In this document: positions 27,101 to 36,140 of the stretch, piece after piece | Position numbering within the stretch: the stretch's first letter is position 1 | How the letters are laid out: every line of letters begins with the position of its first letter | Assembly (NCBI GenBank): GCA_020351895.1 | Contig: CP070672.1 | Location: 3,162,709 to 3,208,114 of the forward strand | From: Thermoplasmata archaeon | Lineage (GTDB): Archaea > Thermoplasmatota > Thermoplasmata > GCA-020350865 | Length of the DNA: 45,406 bases | Reading direction: 5' to 3' | Made by a program: the position numbers and the translations under genes | Notes under the pieces: generated by a model | Seen by the model: the letters and a program-made list of their open reading frames with translations, nothing else | Databases searched by the model: none | Told to the model about the DNA's origin: nothing

Positions 27101-30100
27101 AGTTCGATGGAAGCGATGATTACATTGACCTCGATTTGTTCTCATTAATAAATTTCACCATCGATTTCTGGTTCAAGGGTGAGGGTTCGATTATAGGATA
27201 CGAGAATCTCACTCTGAAAACAAGTGTGGATCTTAACAGTGAGAGTGCGGACACAACCATAATTGGTGAAAGAGGCGGGGATCAATCAGGTTGTGCAGTT
27301 TCTTCAGGAGATGTCAATGGAGATGGTGTCAACGATACAATCATTGGAGCATACGGTAGGGTATTCATCATCTATGGCTATGATAGAGTCGACCCTGATA
27401 CACATGATTTGAATAGCGTATTTGCGAACATAACAATCGAGGGTGACGCACATGAATCGTTTGGATTAGTAGTGGCCGCCGGTGACGTTAACAACGACAG
27501 CTATGATGACGTGATCGTAGGGGCCAAATTGGCGGATCCTACAGGTGGGGAAGATGCAGGAGAGGTTTATGTCATCTACGGTGGAGATTATGCTTCTGGA
27601 ACAACCATCGATTTGAATTCTGGGTCTGCGAATCTGACGATTTCTGGTGATGATTCTGAGGATAATTGTGGGAATGCGATAGCTTCAGGAGATATCAACA
27701 ATGATGGCTATGATGATGTGATAATCGGAGCTCCTACAGCAGATCCCGCTGGAGGGGATAATGCAGGAGAAACTTACGTAATATATGGTGGAGATTGGAC
27801 TTCTGGGGCAACAATCGATTTGAATTCTGTTTCTGCAAACGTAACGATCTATGGTAATAATTCTTTTGATATATCTGGATGGGCAGTCTCTTCAGGCAAT
27901 ATTAACAATGACGATTATGATGATGTGATCATCGGTGCTTATAATGCAAATACTCCTGGGGGAAATAATGCAGGGGAGACATATGTTATCTATGGGAATG
28001 ATTATGCCTCCGGAACAACCTTTGATTTAAACTCCGTATCCGCTAATTTAACAATTTATGGTGATAATGCCACTGATTATTCTGGCTATGCAGTATCATC
28101 TGGTGATATAAACAATGATGGGTTTGCAGATGTGATCATCGGTGCATACGAAGCAGATCCTCCTGGGGGGACTGGTGCGGGTGTGACTTACGTGATATAT
28201 GGTAATAATTATGCCTCTGGCACGACCATTGATTTAGATTCCGTGTCCGCCAATATTACGATTTTCGGTGATGATATGTGGGATGATTCTGGTAAATCAG
28301 TATCATCAGGAGATTTTAACAAAGACGACTTTGATGATGTCATAATAGGTGTTCCAGGTGCCGATCGGGGTGGAACTGGTACTGTTGGTGAAACTTATGT
28401 CATCTATGGGGAGGATTACGCATCAGGAACTACTATTGACTTGAATTCTGTGCCTGCCAATATTACGATAATAGGTGATGATGCACAAGATCAATCAGGC
28501 TATGCTGTATCCTCAGGAGACATTAATGGTGATGGTTATATTGATGTGATAATAGGTGCTTTATATGCGGATCCTACAGGTGGAGATCAGGCTGGGGAAA
28601 CATATGTGATCTACGGTAATGATTCTACTTCGGGGACTATCATTGATTTGGATTCCGAGTCAGCAAACCTTACTGTATATGGTGATGATGGGAAGGATCA
28701 TTTAGGTAATGCTATGTCCTCTGCGGATATTAATGGTGATGGTTTTTCTGATATGATAGTAGGTGCATATTATGCGGATACGCCAGGTGGGATTCAGGCG
28801 GGAAGGACATATGTGTTCTACGGCTCCAATACTTTTACACAGACAATTGATCTATCTTCCGAATCAGCAGATATTACAATTTACGGAGATGATGCAGATG
28901 ATCAATCCGGATACTCTGTTTCGTCAGGTGATATCAATGGCGATGGTATCGATGATATCATTATAGGAGCCTATGATGCCGATCCTGCAGGTGGAACTTC
29001 CGCAGGAGAGACCTATGTGATATATGGTACCAATTATGCCTCCGGAACAATCATTGATTTGAATTCCGTGTCTGCAGATCTGACAATTTATGGTGATGAT
29101 AATGGTGATTTCTGTGGCTGGGCAGTATCATCCGGTGACATTAACAATGACAGCTATGACGATGTTATCATAGGGGCACCCTATGCAGATCCCAGTGGCG
29201 GTAATGCTGCGGGAGAAACATATGTCATCTATGGGGGGGACTGGACGTCCGGTTCAACAATCGATTTAAACTCCGTATCTGCAAATCTGACTATTTATGG
29301 TGACGATTTCAATGATCTTTCTGGCTCTGCAGTTTCATCTGGAGATATTAACAACGATGGATATGACGATGTGATCATAGGTGCATACGCTGCTTATCCT
29401 AATGGAGGGGATTATGCAGGAGAGAGCTATGTTATATATGGTGGTGATTGGATCTCCGGTTCCATCATTGATTTGAATACTGAATCTGCAAATATAACAA
29501 TAGGTGGGGAAGATCCAAGTGATCAATCCGGTACGACAGTCTCCTCAGGAGATATAAACAAGGATGGCTATGATGATGTGATTATTGGTGCTCCCACTGC
29601 ATCAGTTACAGGTAGAAGTTGGGTTGGAATAACTTATGTTATCTATGGAGATGACTGGGCGTCCGGCACACTTATAGATTTAGATACAATGTCCGCCAAT
29701 ATCACGATAATAGGCGATGACGCCAGTGACAATTTTGGAGGCTCGGTATCATCGGGGGATGTTAACAACGATGGATTTGAGGATGTGATCATCAGTGCCT
29801 CTGGTGCTGATCCCGTTGGGGGGGATAATGCAGGTGAAACTTATGTGATCTTTGGTGATAATTATAATTCGGGCACAACAATAGATTTAGGTTCAGTGGC
29901 TGCGAATTTAACAATATATGGGGATGATAAATCGGATAGGCTGGGAAATGGAGCCATATGTACGGGAGATTTTAATAATGATGGTTATGCCGAGTTGATG
30001 ATTGGGGCCAAGTTTGTAGATGTAGACACTCGCTATGATTGTGGAGCACCATATGTAATTAATCCTGTATCATCTGCAGGTATTATAAAGGTTGAAACGA

Positions 30101-33100
30101 TAAACTCTAGAATCAGATCAGTGTTCGCCCCTAATCGAAATTCTTCTGCAGTAATGTCCTCAGGCATTAACAATTCTAATTGGCATTCTGTAACAATCAC
30201 AAAAGGCGGTGACCTCCGCCTTTATGTTAACGGCTCGTTGGTAGCAACATCAAATATCCAAAGCGATTCAATTGCTGAAGCCCTGACCTTTACACTTGGT
30301 GCTCTAAATCAGAACGGCACTTTAAGGAATTATTTCGATGGAATAATCGATGAGATAAAAATATCGAGCATCGCAAGAAGCGCAGATTGGGTTAATGCTC
30401 AATATCTCTCTATGGACAATAATTTTGTGACTTATGGTAGCGAGCAGAACCAATCTGAAGCCCAATTGACAGATTCAGGTGCAGCCTATATTTTCTTTGG
30501 TTACCCAGGCATAAACTCTAGTAGTATCAACGCCTCAAATGCTAATGTCACGATATACGGCGCCAATGCTGGTGATCTTTTCGGATGGAGTGTATCGGAC
30601 CTCGGAAATGTGAATTCTGATACAAAAGATGATATTATCATTGGTGCCCCTGGTTTTGGAGTCGATAAAGGTAAAGCATACGTGTTCTACGGAAGGGCCT
30701 CACCGTCATGGAACGATATCAATAATGCAGAAATCGGTGCAGATATTAAGGTAACTGGAGAATCGGATGGTGATAGATTCGGAAGCTCTGTTTCGGGAGC
30801 AGGAGATGTAAACAGCGATAATTATAACGATGTGATAGTTGGTGCAACCGAATACCGCGACCTTACTGGAATTTATAAAGCCGTGTGGGGTTCTTCAGAT
30901 ATAATGGTCAATCAAAATTCAGACACTGAGGCCCAGGCTGAACCCGCTATAGCGGTGGACTCTAACGGGGATGCAATTTTTGTCTGGCATGATTATCGCA
31001 GCGGTAACTTTGATATCTTTGCTCAGAAGTTCGATTCTGATGGGAATGTATTATGGAACTCGCAAGATGTGAAGGTCAACCAGAACTCAGACTCTGCAAG
31101 TCAACTGAATCCCAGTATAGATGTTGATTCAAGTGGGAATGCAATTATTGTATGGGAGGATAGTCGGGACAGTGGTACCAATGGAACCGAGATATACGCA
31201 CAAAAACTCAATTCCACTGGAGACCCCCAGTGGGGTTCTTCGGATAAAAAGGTCAATCAGAACTCAGATACAGCCGCTCAAATGGACCCTGAAGTTGCAG
31301 AGGATTCTGAGGGAAATTTGATTGTAACTTGGCTGGACGAACGAAATGGAGCTACAAATGATTCTATCTATGCGCAAAAACTAAACACAACCGGTGATGC
31401 GCAGTGGGGTTCTTCAGACGTGCGTGTCAATCAAGAATCTAGTCTTCAGAATCGACAATCTATTGATGTAGCTGTGGACTCGAGTGGAAATGCGATCATT
31501 GTATGGACTGATTTTCGTGACGATACCGATATCTATGCACAGAAACTCAACTCTACTGGAATCGTGCAGTGGGGCTCTTCAGATAAAAAGGTCAACCAGA
31601 TCTCAGATAGTACGAGTCAAAGCTCTCCCCGAATAGCAGCTGACTCGAGTCAAAACACTATCATTGTCTGGGAAGATCAACGAAATAGTGGATATGATAT
31701 TTACGCCCAAAAACTCAACACAAACGGAGATGCTCAATGGGGCTCTTCTGATATGAAGGTCAACCAGAACTCGGACAGTGCCAGTCAACGTTTTCCGGTT
31801 GTGGATGTAGACACTGATGGGCGGGCTATTGTAGTTTGGCAGGACGGTCGTAACAGTAATAATGATATCTATGCGCAAAAACTTGACTCTTCCGGTTCCA
31901 CACTTTGGGGCTCTACAGATATGAAAGTCAATCAGAATTTAGATACTCAGACTCAACAAGACCCTGACATTGCTTTCGACTCAGATGCGAATGCTGTCAT
32001 AGTCTGGCGCGATTATCGCAACTCGGCCACAACAAGTTGGGATATATACACTCAAAAGCTAGAACCTCCTGTTACAGGTGGAGCGTTCATCTTCCATGGC
32101 GGTAGTACAATGGACTCTATAGCAGATTTAAATATTTCTGGTGAGAATGACGGTGATAAATTCGGTTTTTCAGTTTCGAGTGCAGGTGATGTGGACAATG
32201 ATGGTTACTATGATGTGATTATTGGAGCACCTTACAACGATGACACCGGAACTGATGCAGGCAAAGCATACATCTATTTTGGTGGAGATATTTATTCTTA
32301 TGTAGCTTCAAATATTACCACATTGGGTACTATTTCGGACTTTAATAATTCCAAAAGTGAATCCGACAGTGGTGTATATGCCACCCTTACCGAGGAATGG
32401 GATACAGGTGTTGCAGAATCGGGAGATGTCCATTTCTTAGTTGTCCAAGGAGCACCTGAGAGAGGTAGTGAGGCATGGTGGGAGTGGATCGTCGTCAATC
32501 CAACTGGTTCTAGCAAGAACTGTACCGAGGTGAGGGTAAAGAGAACTGATAATACGGATATGTCTTGGACTGTTGGAGTTCAGGGTTACCCCACAGGTGG
32601 ATGGGCAGATGGTGGCACCGCGGGTTTGTATTGGTCTGGTTCTGAGACCATCTCCGCACATTCTGCAAAGCATTTCAGGGTTAGAGCCAAGTCAAATGTG
32701 GGTGATGGTGGAGGTGAAATGACCTGGTCTGCAACTGTGACAGGGGAATCTGTGTCGGATGTTACAACCACAGCAGCTGCGCCAAACGGAGGTTCTTGGG
32801 GGGGCATGTTTTATAACAGACCAAACAGCACAACTGAGCAGACTGAAGTCGGGACATACCCCGATGGTCTCTATGCCTATCTTTATGAGGATACCAATAA
32901 TCAACCCCTGATTCCAGGAATGGAATACACATTCTACGTTAATTTCCATGAGTGGGCAGACAAGGCCATTGCAGCGGGGGGTACACTCACTATAAACATA
33001 CCAAAGGAATTTACAGATGTCGAATTGATCGATAATTCTGATTTCTCAGATGCAGTGGTCAGTGGAGGGTCCTCCTCGAATTGGACGATTACAGGCACAA

Positions 33101-34167
33101 ACGATGCAGCCATCAGCAATGATGTTCAGAACCTCAGTTTTAACGCTACTGCTCCATTGGGTTACAACACGAACTCAAGCTGGCAGTTTGACACTAGATT
33201 TACGGGCACCGGAGGAGCCAGTGAAACTGTTAGATATATCTGTGAGGCAAATGTATTAGTAAAAGCAGATAGCAGCAATTATAGGATGAGCATCGAATTC
33301 AATACAACGGATCCTCGCTTTGGTGATGGTTATTACCTAGAACTGAACTACTCAGTGGATGGATCTGAGCCAAATTTCGGCCTTCAATTTTATAATGGAG
33401 CCAGTGGTAGATGGGATGACCTTAGCTCCCAAGGTGATCTTACATCAACATCCTTCACGATAGAAGAGTACACCTTAAACAACAATAATCGTTTAGGTAT
33501 CGGCTATTTCAGAGCTAGGTTTATTGGTCGAAACGAAACTAGCGATAATGATGAGTCTGAGCTTTATATAGAATATTTCAGAATAAAAATTACAAATGCA
33601 TATCTCCCAATTTCGGGCGAATATTCAGATAATCTTTTTGGATGGAGTGTGGCCAATTTGGGCGACATAAATCAGGATGGTTCTTATGATGATGTGGTTA
33701 TTGGTTCACCAAACTATCACGCCGAGCCTCCTGAGCGAGTTTGGGGTGTTATGGATCAGATAGTAAATCAAAACTCGGACACCGACAATCAATATTATCC
33801 AGATGTTGCCATGGACTCAAATGGAAATTCCATCGTTGTATGGCAAGATTACCGCGGCGATGGTAACTATATCTATGCACAGAAATTCGATGTTAATGGA
33901 AATCCACTATGGGGTTCTTCGGATGTGAATGTTAGCCAGTATTCAGGCAGTGGAAATAAATACCGGCCTGCTGTGGCAATAGACTCGAATGATTATGCAA
34001 TCATCGTTTGGGAGGATGGTAGAATTGGCGAAGGCAACAGGAACATCTATGCTCAAAAACTTGATGAAGATGGAAATCCCCAATGGGATTCATCAGATGT
34101 GAAAGTCAACCAGAATATCGATAGTCAAATACAAGTTTATCCTGAAGTTGCCATTGATTCAATTTGA
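24127..34167 (+). CDS. Giant nested FG-GAP/VWxD propeller surface protein, part up to an in-frame TGA
   Basis: 3346 residues up to a TGA; the frame continues open to 36711. The N-terminus is cytoplasmic with Gly-Asn repeats (67-162), then one membrane helix (about 179-200). Outside come two DGxxSDW domains, CBM9/DOMON-like in look (about 208-400 and 540-780), and an integrin-type FG-GAP scaffold. Scaffold blade 1 holds an insert of DUF2341 (WDTDWGFRNKLTF) plus LamG, and that LamG is itself split by 14 FG-GAP repeats (about 1027-1984; DINNDGYDDVIIGAP). Scaffold blade 3 holds seven VWxD repeats (about 2254-2649), blade 4 is followed by an unrelated ectodomain of about 440 residues, and blade 5 opens the second VWxD set where the stop falls. 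FG-GAP loops (DxNxDGxxD) normally bind calcium. No good ribosome site is visible. Probably an adhesin or cell-surface protein. Confidence 0.8.
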   Translation: MTFKRNKSKGANESKVSEVRLSDDKYHPHGSLGLIRGGPESDISIADGNDLIIGNDPTSGGPKLKGRGLVNGNGLTNGSGFTNGNGFFRGKGLVNGNGLTNGNRVFRVRGLVNGNGLTNGNGLVNGNGLTNGNRVFRVRGLVNGNGLTNGNGLVNGNGLTNGNAFQKNLHLKNSKRKIMVIRAIMLIIFLTTPYWLTNLPLHSNERNGIFIDGNTSDWKDVTSYEDSHDDQNPEPDVNIVNYRLFFEKEMERGWEAKISFYVEVEGYLFGNPKAEEAGDLTSYAVHIFVDSDRDPKTGYEVKGLGADLVVEIEGHDGVIYTSMLMEFDDSTDNNNWNGYMYRDTVSSAVNKHALEAQILLDPMSVDKVDVLFQVMDSKCNEDFSDTIISNEEGRLIVTQQNIAPEVLDNGVKDVKFLRLNLEAQDVDIEIESINLTLMGTAQMSDIDDISLFIDNRSHNIDENVSIATADFSEEKIEVILDKSILLRNESTTTMFVTVSISHSAVKHRAFGLSIASRKDLVLKSGTVTLHSDLKLVYIGAIPNEVMIDGAFSDWRSVDTIKDFDDSQIKNENVDVDEYKVTGDFQELSFYFKVRGNMMGGTSIPIVPNYYEYTDIPVANPEKDDKENDTTEILPFDKESVPEGLFGEDSFYIFIDSDQNRSTGYRPDWLPLGAEHLIEISGKNGIILGTASWTFNDVLVEDISSSISLEREVVPENRVESFWEVSWRRNNIDIKAQTDSDQLEAKILGGLWGRGSGVGVFFIATNWNNRDIDSEILLVSRASIGTRTGGESLTELINGIGVGEEDGFGWNVSYAGDVNDDGYPDIIVGAPFHDHLDWWDTDWGFRNKLTFDNSDQSEELVSFPILVNLSASNINYSKLKSDGNDLRFIDANGDTELTFHIEDWNVSGYSYIWVNVTNIDAASSLDHIWMYYNNSGASDAQDSSGTYNANYVGVWHLNETSGTHYDATSNDNDGAPYGGLSQDRTGWVDGADEFDGSDDYIDLDLFSLINFTIDFWFKGEGSIIGYENLTLKTSVDLNSESADTTIIGERGGDQSGCAVSSGDVNGDGVNDTIIGAYGRVFIIYGYDRVDPDTHDLNSVFANITIEGDAHESFGLVVAAGDVNNDSYDDVIVGAKLADPTGGEDAGEVYVIYGGDYASGTTIDLNSGSANLTISGDDSEDNCGNAIASGDINNDGYDDVIIGAPTADPAGGDNAGETYVIYGGDWTSGATIDLNSVSANVTIYGNNSFDISGWAVSSGNINNDDYDDVIIGAYNANTPGGNNAGETYVIYGNDYASGTTFDLNSVSANLTIYGDNATDYSGYAVSSGDINNDGFADVIIGAYEADPPGGTGAGVTYVIYGNNYASGTTIDLDSVSANITIFGDDMWDDSGKSVSSGDFNKDDFDDVIIGVPGADRGGTGTVGETYVIYGEDYASGTTIDLNSVPANITIIGDDAQDQSGYAVSSGDINGDGYIDVIIGALYADPTGGDQAGETYVIYGNDSTSGTIIDLDSESANLTVYGDDGKDHLGNAMSSADINGDGFSDMIVGAYYADTPGGIQAGRTYVFYGSNTFTQTIDLSSESADITIYGDDADDQSGYSVSSGDINGDGIDDIIIGAYDADPAGGTSAGETYVIYGTNYASGTIIDLNSVSADLTIYGDDNGDFCGWAVSSGDINNDSYDDVIIGAPYADPSGGNAAGETYVIYGGDWTSGSTIDLNSVSANLTIYGDDFNDLSGSAVSSGDINNDGYDDVIIGAYAAYPNGGDYAGESYVIYGGDWISGSIIDLNTESANITIGGEDPSDQSGTTVSSGDINKDGYDDVIIGAPTASVTGRSWVGITYVIYGDDWASGTLIDLDTMSANITIIGDDASDNFGGSVSSGDVNNDGFEDVIISASGADPVGGDNAGETYVIFGDNYNSGTTIDLGSVAANLTIYGDDKSDRLGNGAICTGDFNNDGYAELMIGAKFVDVDTRYDCGAPYVINPVSSAGIIKVETINSRIRSVFAPNRNSSAVMSSGINNSNWHSVTITKGGDLRLYVNGSLVATSNIQSDSIAEALTFTLGALNQNGTLRNYFDGIIDEIKISSIARSADWVNAQYLSMDNNFVTYGSEQNQSEAQLTDSGAAYIFFGYPGINSSSINASNANVTIYGANAGDLFGWSVSDLGNVNSDTKDDIIIGAPGFGVDKGKAYVFYGRASPSWNDINNAEIGADIKVTGESDGDRFGSSVSGAGDVNSDNYNDVIVGATEYRDLTGIYKAVWGSSDIMVNQNSDTEAQAEPAIAVDSNGDAIFVWHDYRSGNFDIFAQKFDSDGNVLWNSQDVKVNQNSDSASQLNPSIDVDSSGNAIIVWEDSRDSGTNGTEIYAQKLNSTGDPQWGSSDKKVNQNSDTAAQMDPEVAEDSEGNLIVTWLDERNGATNDSIYAQKLNTTGDAQWGSSDVRVNQESSLQNRQSIDVAVDSSGNAIIVWTDFRDDTDIYAQKLNSTGIVQWGSSDKKVNQISDSTSQSSPRIAADSSQNTIIVWEDQRNSGYDIYAQKLNTNGDAQWGSSDMKVNQNSDSASQRFPVVDVDTDGRAIVVWQDGRNSNNDIYAQKLDSSGSTLWGSTDMKVNQNLDTQTQQDPDIAFDSDANAVIVWRDYRNSATTSWDIYTQKLEPPVTGGAFIFHGGSTMDSIADLNISGENDGDKFGFSVSSAGDVDNDGYYDVIIGAPYNDDTGTDAGKAYIYFGGDIYSYVASNITTLGTISDFNNSKSESDSGVYATLTEEWDTGVAESGDVHFLVVQGAPERGSEAWWEWIVVNPTGSSKNCTEVRVKRTDNTDMSWTVGVQGYPTGGWADGGTAGLYWSGSETISAHSAKHFRVRAKSNVGDGGGEMTWSATVTGESVSDVTTTAAAPNGGSWGGMFYNRPNSTTEQTEVGTYPDGLYAYLYEDTNNQPLIPGMEYTFYVNFHEWADKAIAAGGTLTINIPKEFTDVELIDNSDFSDAVVSGGSSSNWTITGTNDAAISNDVQNLSFNATAPLGYNTNSSWQFDTRFTGTGGASETVRYICEANVLVKADSSNYRMSIEFNTTDPRFGDGYYLELNYSVDGSEPNFGLQFYNGASGRWDDLSSQGDLTSTSFTIEEYTLNNNNRLGIGYFRARFIGRNETSDNDESELYIEYFRIKITNAYLPISGEYSDNLFGWSVANLGDINQDGSYDDVVIGSPNYHAEPPERVWGVMDQIVNQNSDTDNQYYPDVAMDSNGNSIVVWQDYRGDGNYIYAQKFDVNGNPLWGSSDVNVSQYSGSGNKYRPAVAIDSNDYAIIVWEDGRIGEGNRNIYAQKLDEDGNPQWDSSDVKVNQNIDSQIQVYPEVAIDSI
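24325..24618 (+). repeat. Gly-Asn coding repeats (GLVNGNGLTNGN units)
   Basis: Tandem coding repeats of 12 residues (36 bases), GLVNGNGLTNGN. A higher-order unit of 30 residues starting RVFRVRG is present twice. Codons vary synonymously between copies (AAT/AAC, GGT/GGC/GGA), so the peptide rather than the DNA is conserved. The segment lies on the cytoplasmic side, just before the membrane helix. Confidence 0.8.
27205..30075 (+). repeat. Fourteen tandem FG-GAP repeats (inner set)
   Basis: Units of about 68 residues (about 204 bases) with the pattern IDLNSVSANLTIYGDD ... SSGDINNDGYDDVIIGA ... AGETYVIYG. I counted 14, enough for two seven-bladed propellers. They sit between the two halves of a LamG domain. 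The first unit is shorter and the last ends in PYVINPVSSAG, where LamG resumes. Confidence 0.8.
30886..32073 (+). repeat. Seven tandem VWxD repeats (first set)
   Basis: Units of about 57 residues: WGSSDKKVNQNSD ... P-x-IAVDSSGNAIIVW-x-D-x-R ... DIYAQKLNSTG. I counted seven. They interrupt an FG-GAP unit that resumes with GGAFIFHGGSTMDS. The length and beta-strand pattern fit one seven-bladed propeller. Confidence 0.75.
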
Positions 34168-36140
34168 AACGCAATTGTAGTTTGGGAGGATTTACGTTCT
34201 GGTTCTCGTTATGATATCTATGCGCAGAAACTCAACTCTACTGGAGCAGCCCAATGGGGCTCCTCTGACAAGTTGGTTAACCAGAACAATACTGAAAACA
34301 AAATATCGACAACTCCAGTAGTCGATTCCACAGGAGATTCTTATGTTGTTTGGGCAGATTACCGATCTGGATCCCATTATGACATCTACGCACAGAAGCT
34401 CAATTCTACCGGAGATGTACAGTGGGGCTCCTCTGATAAAAAGGTGAATCAAAACTCTGATGCATTTAATCAGGATCTTCCTGATATAGCTTTAAGTTCG
34501 GATGGAAGCGTTGTAGTGGTTTGGGAGGATTCTCGGGACTCTATTACCAATGGCGATGATATATACGCTCAGAAACTTAATCCCTCTGGAGCACCGCAAT
34601 GGGGCTCCACAGATAAGAAAGTCCACCTCGATTCGAGTATATGGAATCAACGAGATCCCAGTATTGATGCATATTCAAATGGAGATGTAATCGTTGTTTG
34701 GGAGGATGAGAGGGATAACCTTGATGAGATATACTCTCAGAGGCTAAACTCTTCCGGGAGCACACAATGGACCTCATCCGACAAGATTGTCAATACTCCC
34801 CCTCGATCAGCCTGGCAGAGGGACCCCGATATAGTTTTGGATTCAAATAATTACGCCATCGTTGTCTGGTGTGACGAGCGCCGTGGAACTGAGAACGATG
34901 ATATATACGTCCAGAAAGTCAATTCCACAGGTGAGCCTCAATGGGGGATTTCGGATCAAATTATAAACCAATATGCTGGCAATCAACACCAACAAAATGT
35001 TTCTTTGGCTGTTGATCCAAATGGAGATGTAATTGTTGTGTGGGTAGATGAGCGTAACACTGTCAGTAATAAAACAATATATGCTCAAAGAATAGATCCC
35101 AATGGTAATGCCCTCTGGGGCTCGCAAGATGTCAGGGTTAACCAGAACACAGATTGGATAAATCGGTTGGAACCTGAAGTTGTTGTAGATTCTGATGGAA
35201 ATGCAATTGTTGTTTGGGCCGATTACAGAAACGGACACTGGGACATTTACGCTCAAAAGCTCGATTCAAATGGTATTCCTCAATGGGGCTCTTCTGACAA
35301 GATAGTCAATCAATATTCAACAGGGACTCAACAGAATCCGGATATAGCTTTAGATTCAGACGGGAACGTTGTTGTGGTTTGGGAGGACGATCGCGACAGT
35401 CACTGGAATATATATGCCCAGAAACTTAATTCATCTGGAGCTCAACAATGGGGAGCTTCGGATGTACTTGTTAACCTGAATACCGATTCCGAAGATCAAA
35501 TGAATGCTTCGGTAGATTGTGATCTAAATGGCAATTCAATTGTGGTATGGCATGATTATCGCTCTACTTCATATTATCAAATATATGCACAGAAACTAAA
35601 CACTTCTGGAGCTCAAAAATGGGGTTCCACAGATAAGCGAGTAAACCAGAACACAGGCACTCAAGAGAGAATCAATCCCGATGTAGTTGTCGATTTAAGC
35701 GGTAACTCAATTATCGTCTGGCAAGATGATCGCAATGGAGTATCGAACACAGATATTTACGTCCAAAAACTAAATTCTGCTGGAGATGCACAGTGGAGTT
35801 CCTCGGATGTAAAGGTGAACCAGAACTCAGACTCTGAGGATCAAGACAAACCAGTGATAGATATCGACTCAAGTGGATATATCATAGTGGTCTGGGAGGA
35901 TAGCCGCGACGGTGCCACGGACACAGATATTTATGCACAGAAATTAAGCTCAGATGGCATAACTCAATGGAGTTCAAGTGACCTGCTAATAAGCGATAAT
36001 GGGGCTTATGGCACTAATAGGGAATATTCGTGGAATCCAAAGGTAACTGTGGATTCTAACGACGATTTTTACGTGGCCTGGGATGATCAGAGAACTGGAT
36101 CAACTAATAAATCGATATATGGACAGCGCCTCGAGGCGAT
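33745..36140 (+). repeat. Fourteen tandem VWxD repeats (second set), with a stop in unit 3
   Basis: Same unit as the first set. I counted 14, enough for two seven-bladed propellers. Unit 3 carries the in-frame TGA at 34165 within what should read DSNGNAIVVW. The set interrupts another scaffold FG-GAP unit, which resumes with GRVYVFHGGSTMDS. Confidence 0.75.

Noticed and set aside
34165..34167. TGA as selenocysteine or tryptophan
   Set aside because: The aligned residue in other repeats is Gly, no stem-loop of SECIS type was noticed, and TGA ends neighbouring genes normally.
24325..36140. CRISPR array or DNA-level satellite
   Set aside because: The repeats are in frame, vary at synonymous sites and have no unique spacers; they are protein repeats.
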